Assembly: GCA_033980235.1 (NCBI GenBank)
Contig: CM067076.1
Coordinates: forward strand, 36,137,709-36,201,708
Direction: 5' to 3'
DNA: 64,000 nt
DNA from: Diadema setosum
Lineage: Eukaryota > Echinodermata > Echinoidea > Diadematoida > Diadematidae
In this document: positions 13,201 to 25,200 of the stretch, one piece after another
How positions within the stretch are numbered: position 1 is the first letter of the stretch
Layout of the letters: every line of letters begins with the position of its first letter
Notes under the pieces: model-generated
Database searches by the model: none
What the model saw: the letters and a program-made list of their open reading frames with translations, nothing else
Told to the model about the DNA's origin: nothing
Program-made: the position numbers and the translations under genes

Positions 13201-16200
13201 CAAAGTCCTCGGGACTGGCAATTTTCTTTCATTATATCAAAATTTGGTTATAACCGATCAAATAGACAATAGAAACACATAGAGTGAAAAATGTTGCGGC
13301 CTGAATCTTTATTTAGTTGTAACTGGAATTTCGTTATAACAGGAGTGCACTGTATTCTTTCTTCCATACCAAGCTTTCTGACTTCCTGTCCTGCTGGTTT
13401 TCCAAACAAACAAAGTGAATACAGGAAGGGAAGTCATTGCCATACATCACCTCATGCTCCTTGATTTCAGCCTGAAGCTCAGCTATCTTCCCTGCCCCAA
13501 GGACTGCTGTGTTCCCTGCTGCTATCTCCTGCTGTATCTTTGGTCCTGTGATGATACCTTTATTCCTCAGGGCTCTATCCTTCATCTCATTCAGTTCCCT
13601 TCAAATGAAATGTACAGACACTGACCTACATACAACTGTATGTACCTGACCTTTCACCCTAGTATTAGCCAAGTGACACAACAGAGACTTATACATATTG
13701 ATTTCCAGAGATATGGAGAAGCAAAACAACTTCAAATCTTTGAGATCAGTTTTGTTATGATCTGCCAATTCACTAATATGCTGCTACTACTCTTTAGAAA
13801 GGTGGCAGAAGGTAAAATTATTTAGTTTTCTCCACATCCTGAAGGATGGAAAAGTTACTGTCCAGAAAACCTTTACTGTCCTATACCTTTCATATCAAGA
13901 ATGTGTCTGCACTTGTTTCAAAGGAGATCTGTATGCATTACACGTATTTCATCATCCTTTATGCTTTTCTGTGTAAAGTGCCCATGAGATGTACCCTGTT
14001 GATGACTACCACTGTGATGGTGCAACTTAATATCCTTTAGTTTTATAAACCAACTGCAGACATGTCCTGAGTAGTCTCTGGCAGTAGTTTATGAGAAATG
14101 CATGTTAGAGCAATATCAGCTTGCCCTCAATGGATTAAATCCACTATTAACCCTATTCTAACTGGGCTATTTGAAACCAAGTTTTTACTGGGGGGGGGGG
14201 TCAATTTGACCCCCCCTTCAGATCTCGGCCGATCGCCGCAAAATTTTGCCTGAACATAGAGCCGGATGTCCAAGATGTACAAGATTACATGGTCATACAA
14301 TAGAAAAACGTTGATTTCATATTTTTTAATAAATTGATTATGCAAATCAACGTATGAAATCATATTTTCACCTATAACTCCATCAAAAAGACTGAAGGAT
14401 TATTAAATTTTTGTGTCGGAGTTCCTCAAGACACATCAAACAATTTTTTTGAAAAAAATAGCGCAATCAAAATCATTTTCTTTTGTTTTTTTATTGTTTT
14501 GTTAATTTCTTATGTATTTTATTGTTTTTACTCTTTTGTTTTCTATTGTTTTTTTTGCCAAAATTTGTTGGAGGCCCTTTTTCAAACTTATCTACATTAG
14601 AATTGATTTATTTCAATGGTTAAAAGTTGAAATAATGTAATCTATATCAATTAAACAAAAAAACACAGTTTGCATTGGATTTGCACACGAAATCATGAAT
14701 TCGAGCGGTTTTCAGGTTGACATGCATATGCAAAACATTGCATAACTTCAGAACGGTGTACCCGGACGTCGCAAATTTGGTCTCAAAATATGCGGGAGAC
14801 TCAATGAAAAAAGTCATGAAACGACGTGGCAAAATCTTTGCGCGTTGCGCAATCGTGGCGCGAAACGTCGAGGGGGGGTCAATTTGACCCCCAAGTTAGA
14901 ATAGGGTTAAGGTTTTGCCACAAGGCCAGTAATGGGGACTACACACTGTCAAAATTGTCTTAAACATTAAATGAAATTTCATAATGCAGAGAGATAAGGA
15001 AGAGCTGATAAAACATACCTCAGATTACCAACTTCTGTCTGCAGACGTTGGTTTTCTCTAAACATCCTCTCCTCATTCTCTCGGTTGTTTGTTTGTAACT
15101 TTTTGGCCTCGCTGTACAGACGCTCATTTTCCTGCTCCAACATGCCATGCATTAAAACACAAACATGCAAAGGTGTCTTATGAAATATATCCACTCGCTC
15201 TTGTAAAACATCACCAGGAATAAGTTTCTTAATACTTATCATATAAACTTGACCATATGCTATGTAACACCCAGTAAAAATCAATAATGATGTCAGTGGA
15301 TGCATACACATACAATGTATATGATTATTTGCACTCAAACACTCACATATCTGTTCATACAAGTCTCAGTGCACATGCACACACATAAACATGTACACAG
15401 CATTGAATTTACCTTCTGTCACTTAATGTGTACATATGAAAATAATGACAAGAAATTCATTACACAGAATCATAAATGAACCTGCATCACACAATCACCA
15501 AAAAGCCACAGGATATTGTAGTCATTTGCAGATTTGAAAGAACAGACACCAAGCTTCAAAAATGGCATATAACTTTCTACAACTTGACTTTCCCCATCCA
15601 TGTCAATGATAGGAAAGAAAGTACATTCTCTAATAATGTGTTACTGAGAACAAGAGACCTAGGGGTTTCCTGTCACATTATGTTACAAATTTATCCCAAT
15701 TTTTCTATAAGTCATGACGTAAGCAGTGAAAACTACTAGGCAATGGCATCCGACATCTGATATCAATCTCTCTCAGACTGGCTTCACCAAGCAATGATTG
15801 CCCACTCTAAAAAGTCACTTAGTGAAGTCCCTCTATGAAATCACCTTACCTGCTGGTAGCCCTGCAGTAGAGTCTCTTGCTGCACTATCTCTCTCTGCAT
15901 CAACCTCATCTGTTCTTCTTGACTGGCGCCCTCCGGAGTCTTACCACAGACAAGTTCCCTCCTCCGAACTTTGTCCTGATCTTCTTGACTGTTCAGCTTC
16001 AAAGACAAAAAAAAAAAAAAGAAAAAGAAATGATAGTACCTTACTTTATCTCTCCTTCACTTTCATGCCCTCTTTTTATCCTGAAAAATTTGATAAAGTC
16101 CCAAATTTTACATGTGACCTGTCTCCTCATGTTCATTATGATTTATGAAGATATTATATCACCCTTTCAAGCAGTCATTGGAATTTGTAGAACATAATAT

Positions 16201-19200
16201 TTAACAACTGAATCTAATATGAAAGTAGGGGTCTCTCTGACAGGACATAAGATATGAAAACCACCATGAAATTGTATGCCCACCAAACACTAAATGTTCT
16301 TGGCATACTGTGACACTACGCTGGTGTACGATGTACTAGGGCATGGTGAGCCATCTTGATCGTTTTCATTTTGTAGCAAATGTTTGCACAGTAAATCCGT
16401 ACACTTCATATTCACAAGTACATCCACATGTGGATGGAGCAAATGCCCCCAAATCCTGATATCATAATACAACTCCTCTACATTATGACCTGAATGTTGC
16501 CAGGGTGTTTCAATAGCAATGCAGCATCTTGATGCTCAACTCACTTTGGCCAATAAGACATAGTTGTCCTGTTTCAGCTGAAAGATTTCCTTCTCATGGA
16601 CCAGCCGGAGTTCTTCTTCCTTATGAGCAAACTCTCTACGGACGTCAGCGATCTCGGCCTTCATCTTGGCATTGAGACGTCGTTCCTCTTGCCACTGTTG
16701 CTGCCACTCGTTGACCTCGGCGATTAACGCCCTCTCTCGAGACAGAGATTGGAACTTGGCTTCACGCATGCTGGCTGAGAGGATAGGTTCCTCTGAAGAT
16801 TTCTATGGAAGTGTGTAGCACAGTTGCACAGTGAACACTCTTGAGAACATTTATTTAACAACTAAGCATTTATCATAATTGCAGACCTTTTTACAAACCT
16901 CCATTGGAAGTCACTTTATATCTTCAACCTAAAATCTCTCTTGATTAAACCTCTTCTTTTTAGAAATTGATTACAATTTGTCCCATGAAAAATATATCCT
17001 GAATACTGCTGCAGTAGTTTTCAGATAAGGAATTCCTTACAGGTACTTGTCATTCACTGTCTATCACTGTTCATATATCTGACAAAGTGAAGGGGGATGT
17101 TTCACTGCTTAGATACACGTGTAGGAGACTAAACTATTGCCACTCCTGCGGGATAATCATATTTGAACATGTCATATAAACTGATCCTTCTACCTGTGGG
17201 GTGTATTGCACAACTTTTAATCCTACATATATTCATAAAGTTAAATGACATACCTTCAGAGGTGGCGTTTTCCTTAGAGTGTCTCCAAACTGCTCTTGTA
17301 GATACGAGGCAAAGGATTCCACCGAGGCCAATAGATGGCGCTGTGACCTGTCATCTTGGCCGTTACGTTTAGGGACCTCTGAGCCTGCGTAAAAAGAGAA
17401 GCAAACCACAGCAGACATGAATCATACAGACACAACATGGAAATGCAAATCTATATTTTCATGGTATTTTAAAGCTCCATGGGGCTGCATTTGACTACAA
17501 AAAAAAAAGTTAAATAATTGAAGACAAATGTCGCATCAAAAACCAGAAAATGTTAAACTGACTGCAATTAAATTCACAATGATGGGATTATTTTCTAAAG
17601 ATGATATCATTTGCTAACCTTTGACCTTTTGCTTGCCAATTTCAGCAGGTGACCATGTAGATTTGGCAGCAGACTTGGGTTTCCCGTAGCCAGAGCTCCT
17701 GATGTGAGCATAGCGGCCCTTGGGCTTGGAGGGGCTGCGCCTCTTGCCATGCCCCTTAGCTGGGGAGGGTAGCTGAAACTCAGGCCTAAGGGAGTCCATG
17801 TCTTCGCCCTGACACAGATAAGATATGTTCATACTGTTTATCCGAAATACATACTGCAACATTTTATTCTTATCCCCATCTTTAAAGACCCAGTGGCATG
17901 GAGAACCATGCCTGCCAGATTGAATCGATCTTCACTTGAAAACTGTGACTAGGACAGGCGTAATACAACAGAATTGTCCATCAGATAATATGTGTACTGA
18001 AGCCTATTTTCATCGGTAACATTCAACTCCAGTTGAGATTTTTTGGCTGCATGTAAGCTGTATAATTACACAGCTATACATCATTTTTCCCCAATAATTG
18101 GGCCAACCTTTGTAATACACAGTCTCCCCACACTACCAGGTCTTTAACTTTTCCATTCCCTGTCTTCAGATTGTCATCACATTCACACATATTGCCCATT
18201 TATCCTTTCAAATTGTTCAATAAAACTTACACTTCAGATTTGAGTTTCTTCAGTTTGTCTCCCTCTACAAATGAAAATTAGCTAAATTTGTTAAGATCGC
18301 AACTGCTGATCTGAATAATATCTTTCTTTCAAACTTATACTTGTCAAACCTTTCATGTAAAGACTCATTATTACCTCACAGAAGCATTGGGGTCATAATC
18401 AGAAGAGTGTTTGCATCACATTAAACAGACACTCACAGTGAAATACATTTGTTGTATGCAATTTGCATTGTACATACACTGGTTCTTGTCTAGGTTGTAC
18501 AGTGTGATCATTAACATTTCCACTGCTACCATTGCAAACCCTTCTCAATCACATTCTGGATCACAGTCAATTTCATTTAGAATAATTAACGCTTTCTGTC
18601 AAACAATACTCGCAAATTTGCATATTTGTTTCTAAGTTATTTGTTTAAAATACTTCCCACACACATCAAATGCTAGTCAAATACCACATTGGGTAAATAG
18701 TGGTTTGTTTTCTATCACAGCATAAAAATCACTTGTATTCTGAAGAAAACATGCTGAGATTGTTTACTTGACCTTATAATGGTTCATGAAAAGTGAACAT
18801 TCTAGCAATGTTTGAAAGTTAGAATAAACCACACCACAGTCATCCACTCACAGTGGCAGGCTGAAGGTCGAATCCCCTGGAGACTGGTGAAGCCGGCTCC
18901 AGAGCAAAGCCCCTCATTTCTTGTCCCTCACCCACAGGGTTCAACATGAACCCCCTGGTCCCATCCACTCCCTCATCCTCATCGTCACCCTCCTGGTCAT
19001 GTGATCCAGGGCGGCTGTCCTGATTGGCTGGTTGAAGGTCAAAACCTCTCTGCTCTGCATTATCACTGGACAGAGCACTGACCGGCTGGAGGTCAAAACC
19101 CCTCACACCATCTTGACCCTGGTCTGTCAGAGAGAAATAAAATCAGAAAACTTTGGGTCCACTTTGGAAAGACTCACATGTTAAAGGAGCACTGCAGGAG

Positions 19201-22200
19201 GTATTTCCATAAATTTAGAGAATCATTGTCCAGTCATGTCATTAATGTCTATGGACACTCTATTTTACAAAGAAAACAAAGGATGCCTTTAATGCTTGAT
19301 GGCCAATACTGCTCATTAATCTAGAACAGATCCACAAACAGCCTTTTCTAGGTGCAGACATGTTTGTCGGAATCTCATTAAAAAACTAGAAATGTCGCTA
19401 TGGCGACTGATGCCTCCGCCATAATGCATGATTCTCCCAATAGGTGTATAGTACAATGTCTTCACAATGTGCGATGACAGTTTCACATAACTGGCAAAAT
19501 ATTGAAATGACAGGTTTGTCAGAGATATCTTGAATGTTCACTTTCCTTGAACTAGGTTTGCTATAATCAGGGAGGTGGAAAGAGACCTCCCTGCTATAAT
19601 TGTCTAAGAGTGCAGGTACACGTATGTGGGGAATTGAGGATTTTTACATGACTTCTGACCGACCCTTTTATAAGTTTATGCATTGAGTAATTTTCAAGGT
19701 ATGAAGAAAGAGTGTAATTACAGTACAAAATAGACTTTTTTGCATTCAAACTTGGCCTTTGACCCTTAACCTTTGACCTTTGACCTTCTGGCTGGAAATT
19801 TCCCAGAGAATATCCAATAGGTAATACATGTATATATTAAGTTTTAAAACTAATAATGCAAGCATTGCATATACTAGTATATGAGGGAAATAGTAAAATT
19901 TTGAGGAGTCAACCTTGACCTTCGACCCCTGACTATTCACCCATGACCCCTAAATTCCCATGATAATCCCTGCCAGTCAGTACATGCATATGTACCAAGT
20001 TCCATGAAGATACATTGAACCATTTGCGAGAAAAGTGAAATTGTAACATTTTCACCTAACCTTTGACCTTTTGACCTTTGACCTTATGACATGAGACTCT
20101 CTCTGGAGAATCTTTATGCAGTAGTGTATGTCTACACAAAGTTTCAAGAAAATACCTTCGGGCATGGCATGGATATGGGGGAAATAGTAAAATTTTTAGC
20201 ATTTGACCTTGACCTTTTGACCTTTGACCTCTTGCCAATGTCACTAAAATCTACTCAACTAATTGCCCCATCATACATCATCCTTGGACCAAGTTTGGTG
20301 AAAGCTGCTTCATCCAATTTTGAGTTATCACGTAAACAGATAAATTTTAGGATTTGACCTTGACCTTGACCTTCACTGATTTCACTGAAAAACTAATCAA
20401 GTAATTGTCTCATCATACATCATCCTCGGACAAAGTTTGGAGAAATTTGCCTGATCCAGTCTTGAGTTATCGCGTAAACGGATACAATTTCATGATTTGA
20501 TCTTGACCTTTGACCTAAGGCCGATTTCACCCAAAATCTAATCAAGTAATTGCCCCATCATACTTTACACTTGGACCAAGTTTGGTAAAATTCCAGCCCA
20601 TATTACTTAAGTTATCGCGTAAACGAATGCGGACGGACGTACGGACAACCCGAAAACATAATGCCTCCGGCACCACTTCGTGGCGGAGGCATAAAAAAAG
20701 GGTTTCATCTTGGATAGCACTGTAAATATTCTGACAGAGGCAAATGGGCCATTTTCCCAAGTTATAGCAGCATGTAATGAATTGTTGGTTGAAAAGATCA
20801 ACACTTAAAAAACAAACACAAAAATGGAGTAACCTTAGTCATCAACAGAATAGATCACAAAATAAGGCAAATAATGTTGTTGCCCTCTTTGCACAGGATA
20901 CATTTGAAAATCACATTTGATTCACTATGCTACACTCTTGGACTTCTTACACACTGCAAGTATGTATAACACCAAGCTGCATTAGTCCCAAGCTTTCACA
21001 TCTGATGCATGCTATACATTCTAAGTACAAACAAAGTTGTGTAAGAAAGAGCTCTACAAAAATAAGCATTACAGACTTTTAAGTCCATTCTCAGCTGGTC
21101 TTTATTGTTGTTGTTATTGTTGTTGGTTTCTGTTCTGCTTTGCTTAATGTTTTTCATAGCTTAAGTGCCACAGCAGATTTACATCATGAATATCACAATA
21201 CACAGCTGAGTGTTGATTATACATCCTCATATCAAACTTACTGCTTGCCCTCCTTCCTTTGTTGACCTCATTTACGATATCCTCCACTGTGCGCTCTTTG
21301 GTTGCCTTGGTGACAGAGTCATTGATGTTGTCATGGAGATGGAGAGTGGGCGTGTCTGCTGCTTCCCTCAGTATAGCCTGTAGTGCTTCCAGCTCACCAG
21401 TCGTACCAGTGCTCAGTCCTTAGTCATGGAAAAAGACAGCAAATATATATGAAAATACAATAATTCTGTACAGCTTTCTGGTTTTGCCTCATTTCCTTGC
21501 AGCCAGTACAGTGGACTCCCGTTATAACGAAGTCCTTGGGACCGGCAGTTTTCTTTCCTTATATTGAAATTTCGTTATAACCAAACAAATAAAAAAATAA
21601 AAAAGCATAGAGCCAATAATTTTGTGACCTGGATTTTTATTTCGTTGTGACTGGAATTTCATTATAACCGTGTGCGTTATAACGGGAGTGCACTGTAAAT
21701 TGCTTTTTTCCCCCTCTACTCTATAATTGTAATTTGATGTAATGAAACAGAATCAGTACAAATGAACTGGAAAAAAAATTCTTTAATACAACTTAATCAA
21801 TATCTGATGTAATGTCACAAGGCAGCAGCAATCAGCAGTGTTTAGAATGCCTTACACACAGAGCTGTTTGCCAAGTCTGGTTTATTTAGCAGCTGCAGTG
21901 AAATCTATCCACGTTGTGTCTCCTCCTTATTCTAACGCTTTCCACATGTGGCAATTTCCCTCAGAGCTATAGATACCCATCGCATCATATACCCATGGCT
22001 AAGGATTAAACAGGAGTTTGAGAAGTTTTCACTTGTTTAATAAACTTAAACAATACTGCCAAACAAAGTTTCCTAATTCTAACTTCATACAGATAGTCAA
22101 AAAATTGGTACTAATCCACATTTTGACTGTTGCTCTGCAGTAAAGACTCAACCTCATTGAATCATCCTCTACCTAGAATTTCTGTACAATTTTGAGAAGT

Positions 22201-25200
22201 TTAAAATGTGGCATCAAATACTTTTTTCTTTTACGTCAACTATGATATTACTATCAAGTATTCTCCTTAAACTGCACAGATCCTGGTCTATCATCATCTT
22301 AGCAAGCCATGAAAAATAGTTGCAAAATATTTTCTCACTCTGCTTTACAATCTTTGATGTCATGCAAGGTGAAAAAAATGAACAGATATAGTACATACAA
22401 CTCACTACATAAAATGAAACACACACTCACAAAAACAAACAAACAAACAAATAAACAAACAAACCTGGCATTTTCTTCAAGTGTATGATGGAATCTTACC
22501 TCTTGACTCCAATGCCTTTCCTGTTGTACCTGATGCTAAGAAACCTCCAGGGGTGGTAGGGGCAGCATCTCCCTGGCCCCCTGATGGTGGGGATGCGCCG
22601 GGGTGGGGTTGTTTCACTGGGCTGAGTGTAGAGTCTGCAGTGTCCAGTAAAGCCACTGGACAATGGTGGGGAAAAAAGTTTCAAAACTTGACATCTAAAA
22701 TGCAACAATAAAAAGCAGATACACCATTCTCTGCTGAAATAGATATAGGCATACACATGGACATGTCTAATATCAATTTCATAACAAGACATGCTTGTCT
22801 ATCTCTTTTCAACTGCCATTTTTTGATATAACAACTTTGAAAATTGTACAAAGCAAAACTACCTTATGCTAATATTTGTAGTTTCTAGCACATAGTGTCT
22901 AATGTTAAAGGGGATGGCTGGTAACTGATCAGTGGGAATCAGTGGGAATGTTCGGGGATTTGTTCCAATTCTTGTGGGATTCATTTAAGAGTACATTATA
23001 TATCTATTGTTGTGTGAAAATTATTTGCTTCAGAATGGTCTCATATTCAAGTATAATGTGCAGTTTAATGGTTCCAGGCTAGCATGCCTGTACAGTGACG
23101 GCGCATTAAACTGCACATTACTTGAGACCATTCTGAAGCAAATAATTTTCACACAACAATAGACATATAATGCACTCTTAAAGGCATAATTTACCATTTG
23201 CAGATGAAACAAAAACCCAGCATTAGTGCTTTGAAATAGTTCTAAAATGTGAGTTAGTGATAGAAACAACCACTGTGAAAATTTGAATCTGTAAAATCGA
23301 TGTTAAGTATTGTTAAAGATACAAAATGTGAACAATAGTTATAATAAAAATGTTTCTAGACTAAACCGTCTACAGTTATGGTTTATTGAGAAAAATGCTG
23401 ACATCTCCTTATATTTTAGGCTCTATTACAAAAATTTCATATGGGAGGTTGTTTTGTGGTACAACAGACCTACACATATGCATAAAAGGCGATATCTTGA
23501 ACATTTTTCGAATTACTGCTCCCAAAGGTATACTGGACCTTTAAATGAATCCCACAAGAATTGGAACAATCATCCTCAGCATTCCCACTGATCACTTACT
23601 AGCCATCCCCTTTAATTTTCAAGATTTGATACCTACTTTATTTGTCCATAAAATCAACAAAAATTGTAAGAATTTGTCTGCTGTGCGTCATGAGACTACA
23701 GGCAAATAACTTACAATATCATTATGTCACATCTTTGTTAGTAATACATGACTCTGAAAAACAACCACACAAACAAACAACAAACAAATTAACAAGGAAA
23801 AGTAGAAATTACGCGGTGCGTAACATATGTCCCCGCCGGAAGTAGCATTTTGTAACAAAATGTGCAATATAGGTAAAAAATCAAGGTCAAAGGTCAAAGA
23901 AGTCAAAGGTCAAAATTCTGTGTAGAAGTTTTGAAGCCCTCACCTAGTGCCATCACATAAAGCAAATGGAATTGAAATTGGGTTAGAAATGGCGAAGGAG
24001 TAGCATTTTGTAGCCAATGTACAATATAGGTCAAAAATCAAGGTCAAAGGTCAAAGAAGACAAAGGTCAAAATTCTGTGTAGAAGTTTTGAAGCCCTCAC
24101 CTAGTGCTATCACATAAAGCAAACGGAATCGAAATCGGGTTAGAAATGGCGAAGGAGTAGCATTTTGTAGCAAAATGTACAATATAGGTCAAAGGTCAAG
24201 GTCAAAGGTCAAGGTCAAAGGTCACGACTGAAATTCTGTGTAGAAGTTTCAAAGCTCCCATGTAGTGCTATCATATAAAGCAAACAGAATCAAAATTGGC
24301 TCATAAATGACAGAGAAGTAGCAAATTGAAGATTTTGATCACACACGGACGCACACACGGACGGACGGACACACGGACGGACGGACGGACGGACGGACAC
24401 ACGGACACACACACGTACGGAGCCCGTTTCATAGTCCCCTGCTCGAACTCGTTCGGCGGGGACAACAAACATAGATGTGCAAGTTGATAATGTAGCCCCT
24501 GGCAAGCTTTACCTTTGGACAACATGCTTAGCCCTTTCGTTCCCTGGAGGGGAAAAACAAAACAGATGTTCATGCAAGACCTGCCATTTTCCCGAAATTG
24601 TCAAGATATGAAAATTTCTTTGCACTGAGGAAAAGCTACATTTGAAGAGTTTGTTTGCAAAAACTGATAAGTCCATATTTGTCAAATGGAGATATTTGCG
24701 ATATACCTTTATATGTAGTGACCAATATATCATTTAAAAGGTGTTAATTTGTACTTTATGACAGAGACTGTACTTCAAAATCTTCAAAAATGGACATCGG
24801 TTTTTGCAAACAAACTCTTCATTTGTACCATCAGCAAATAACTTTAATCCTGCAACACATGTCACTCAATTTTTATTACAGGGCATTGGTATCATGAATT
24901 TTCAAAGTCACATGTCAAGTATCTATCACAGTGCATCATACAGCATACTGAATGTACTAATTACTTTTACTCTAAAATCTAAAAAGAGCTACGTATACTG
25001 GTCACCACAGGTCTTCTAAGGTTGTCTGGGATCACTCACATAATGACTCCATATTTTGGAAAGAAGTAACTTTACCAGGATAATATGTCTGGATAACATC
25101 GACTCAAAGAGATGATCTAACAATACACCTATGATCTTGTCTAGGTACAACCAATTTGACAGGGTTAAACATTCCATCTTCAAGGCACAAATGCCTTTAT

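Noticed and set aside
24340..24420. Tandem ACGGACGG tract as a CRISPR-like repeat array
   Set aside because: A microsatellite with no spacers in a eukaryotic intron; it belongs to element B.
24425..24470. tRNA-like B box in the terminal hairpin of element B
   Set aside because: CTCGAACTCGTTCG has a partial GTTCG match only. No A box or cloverleaf could be drawn.
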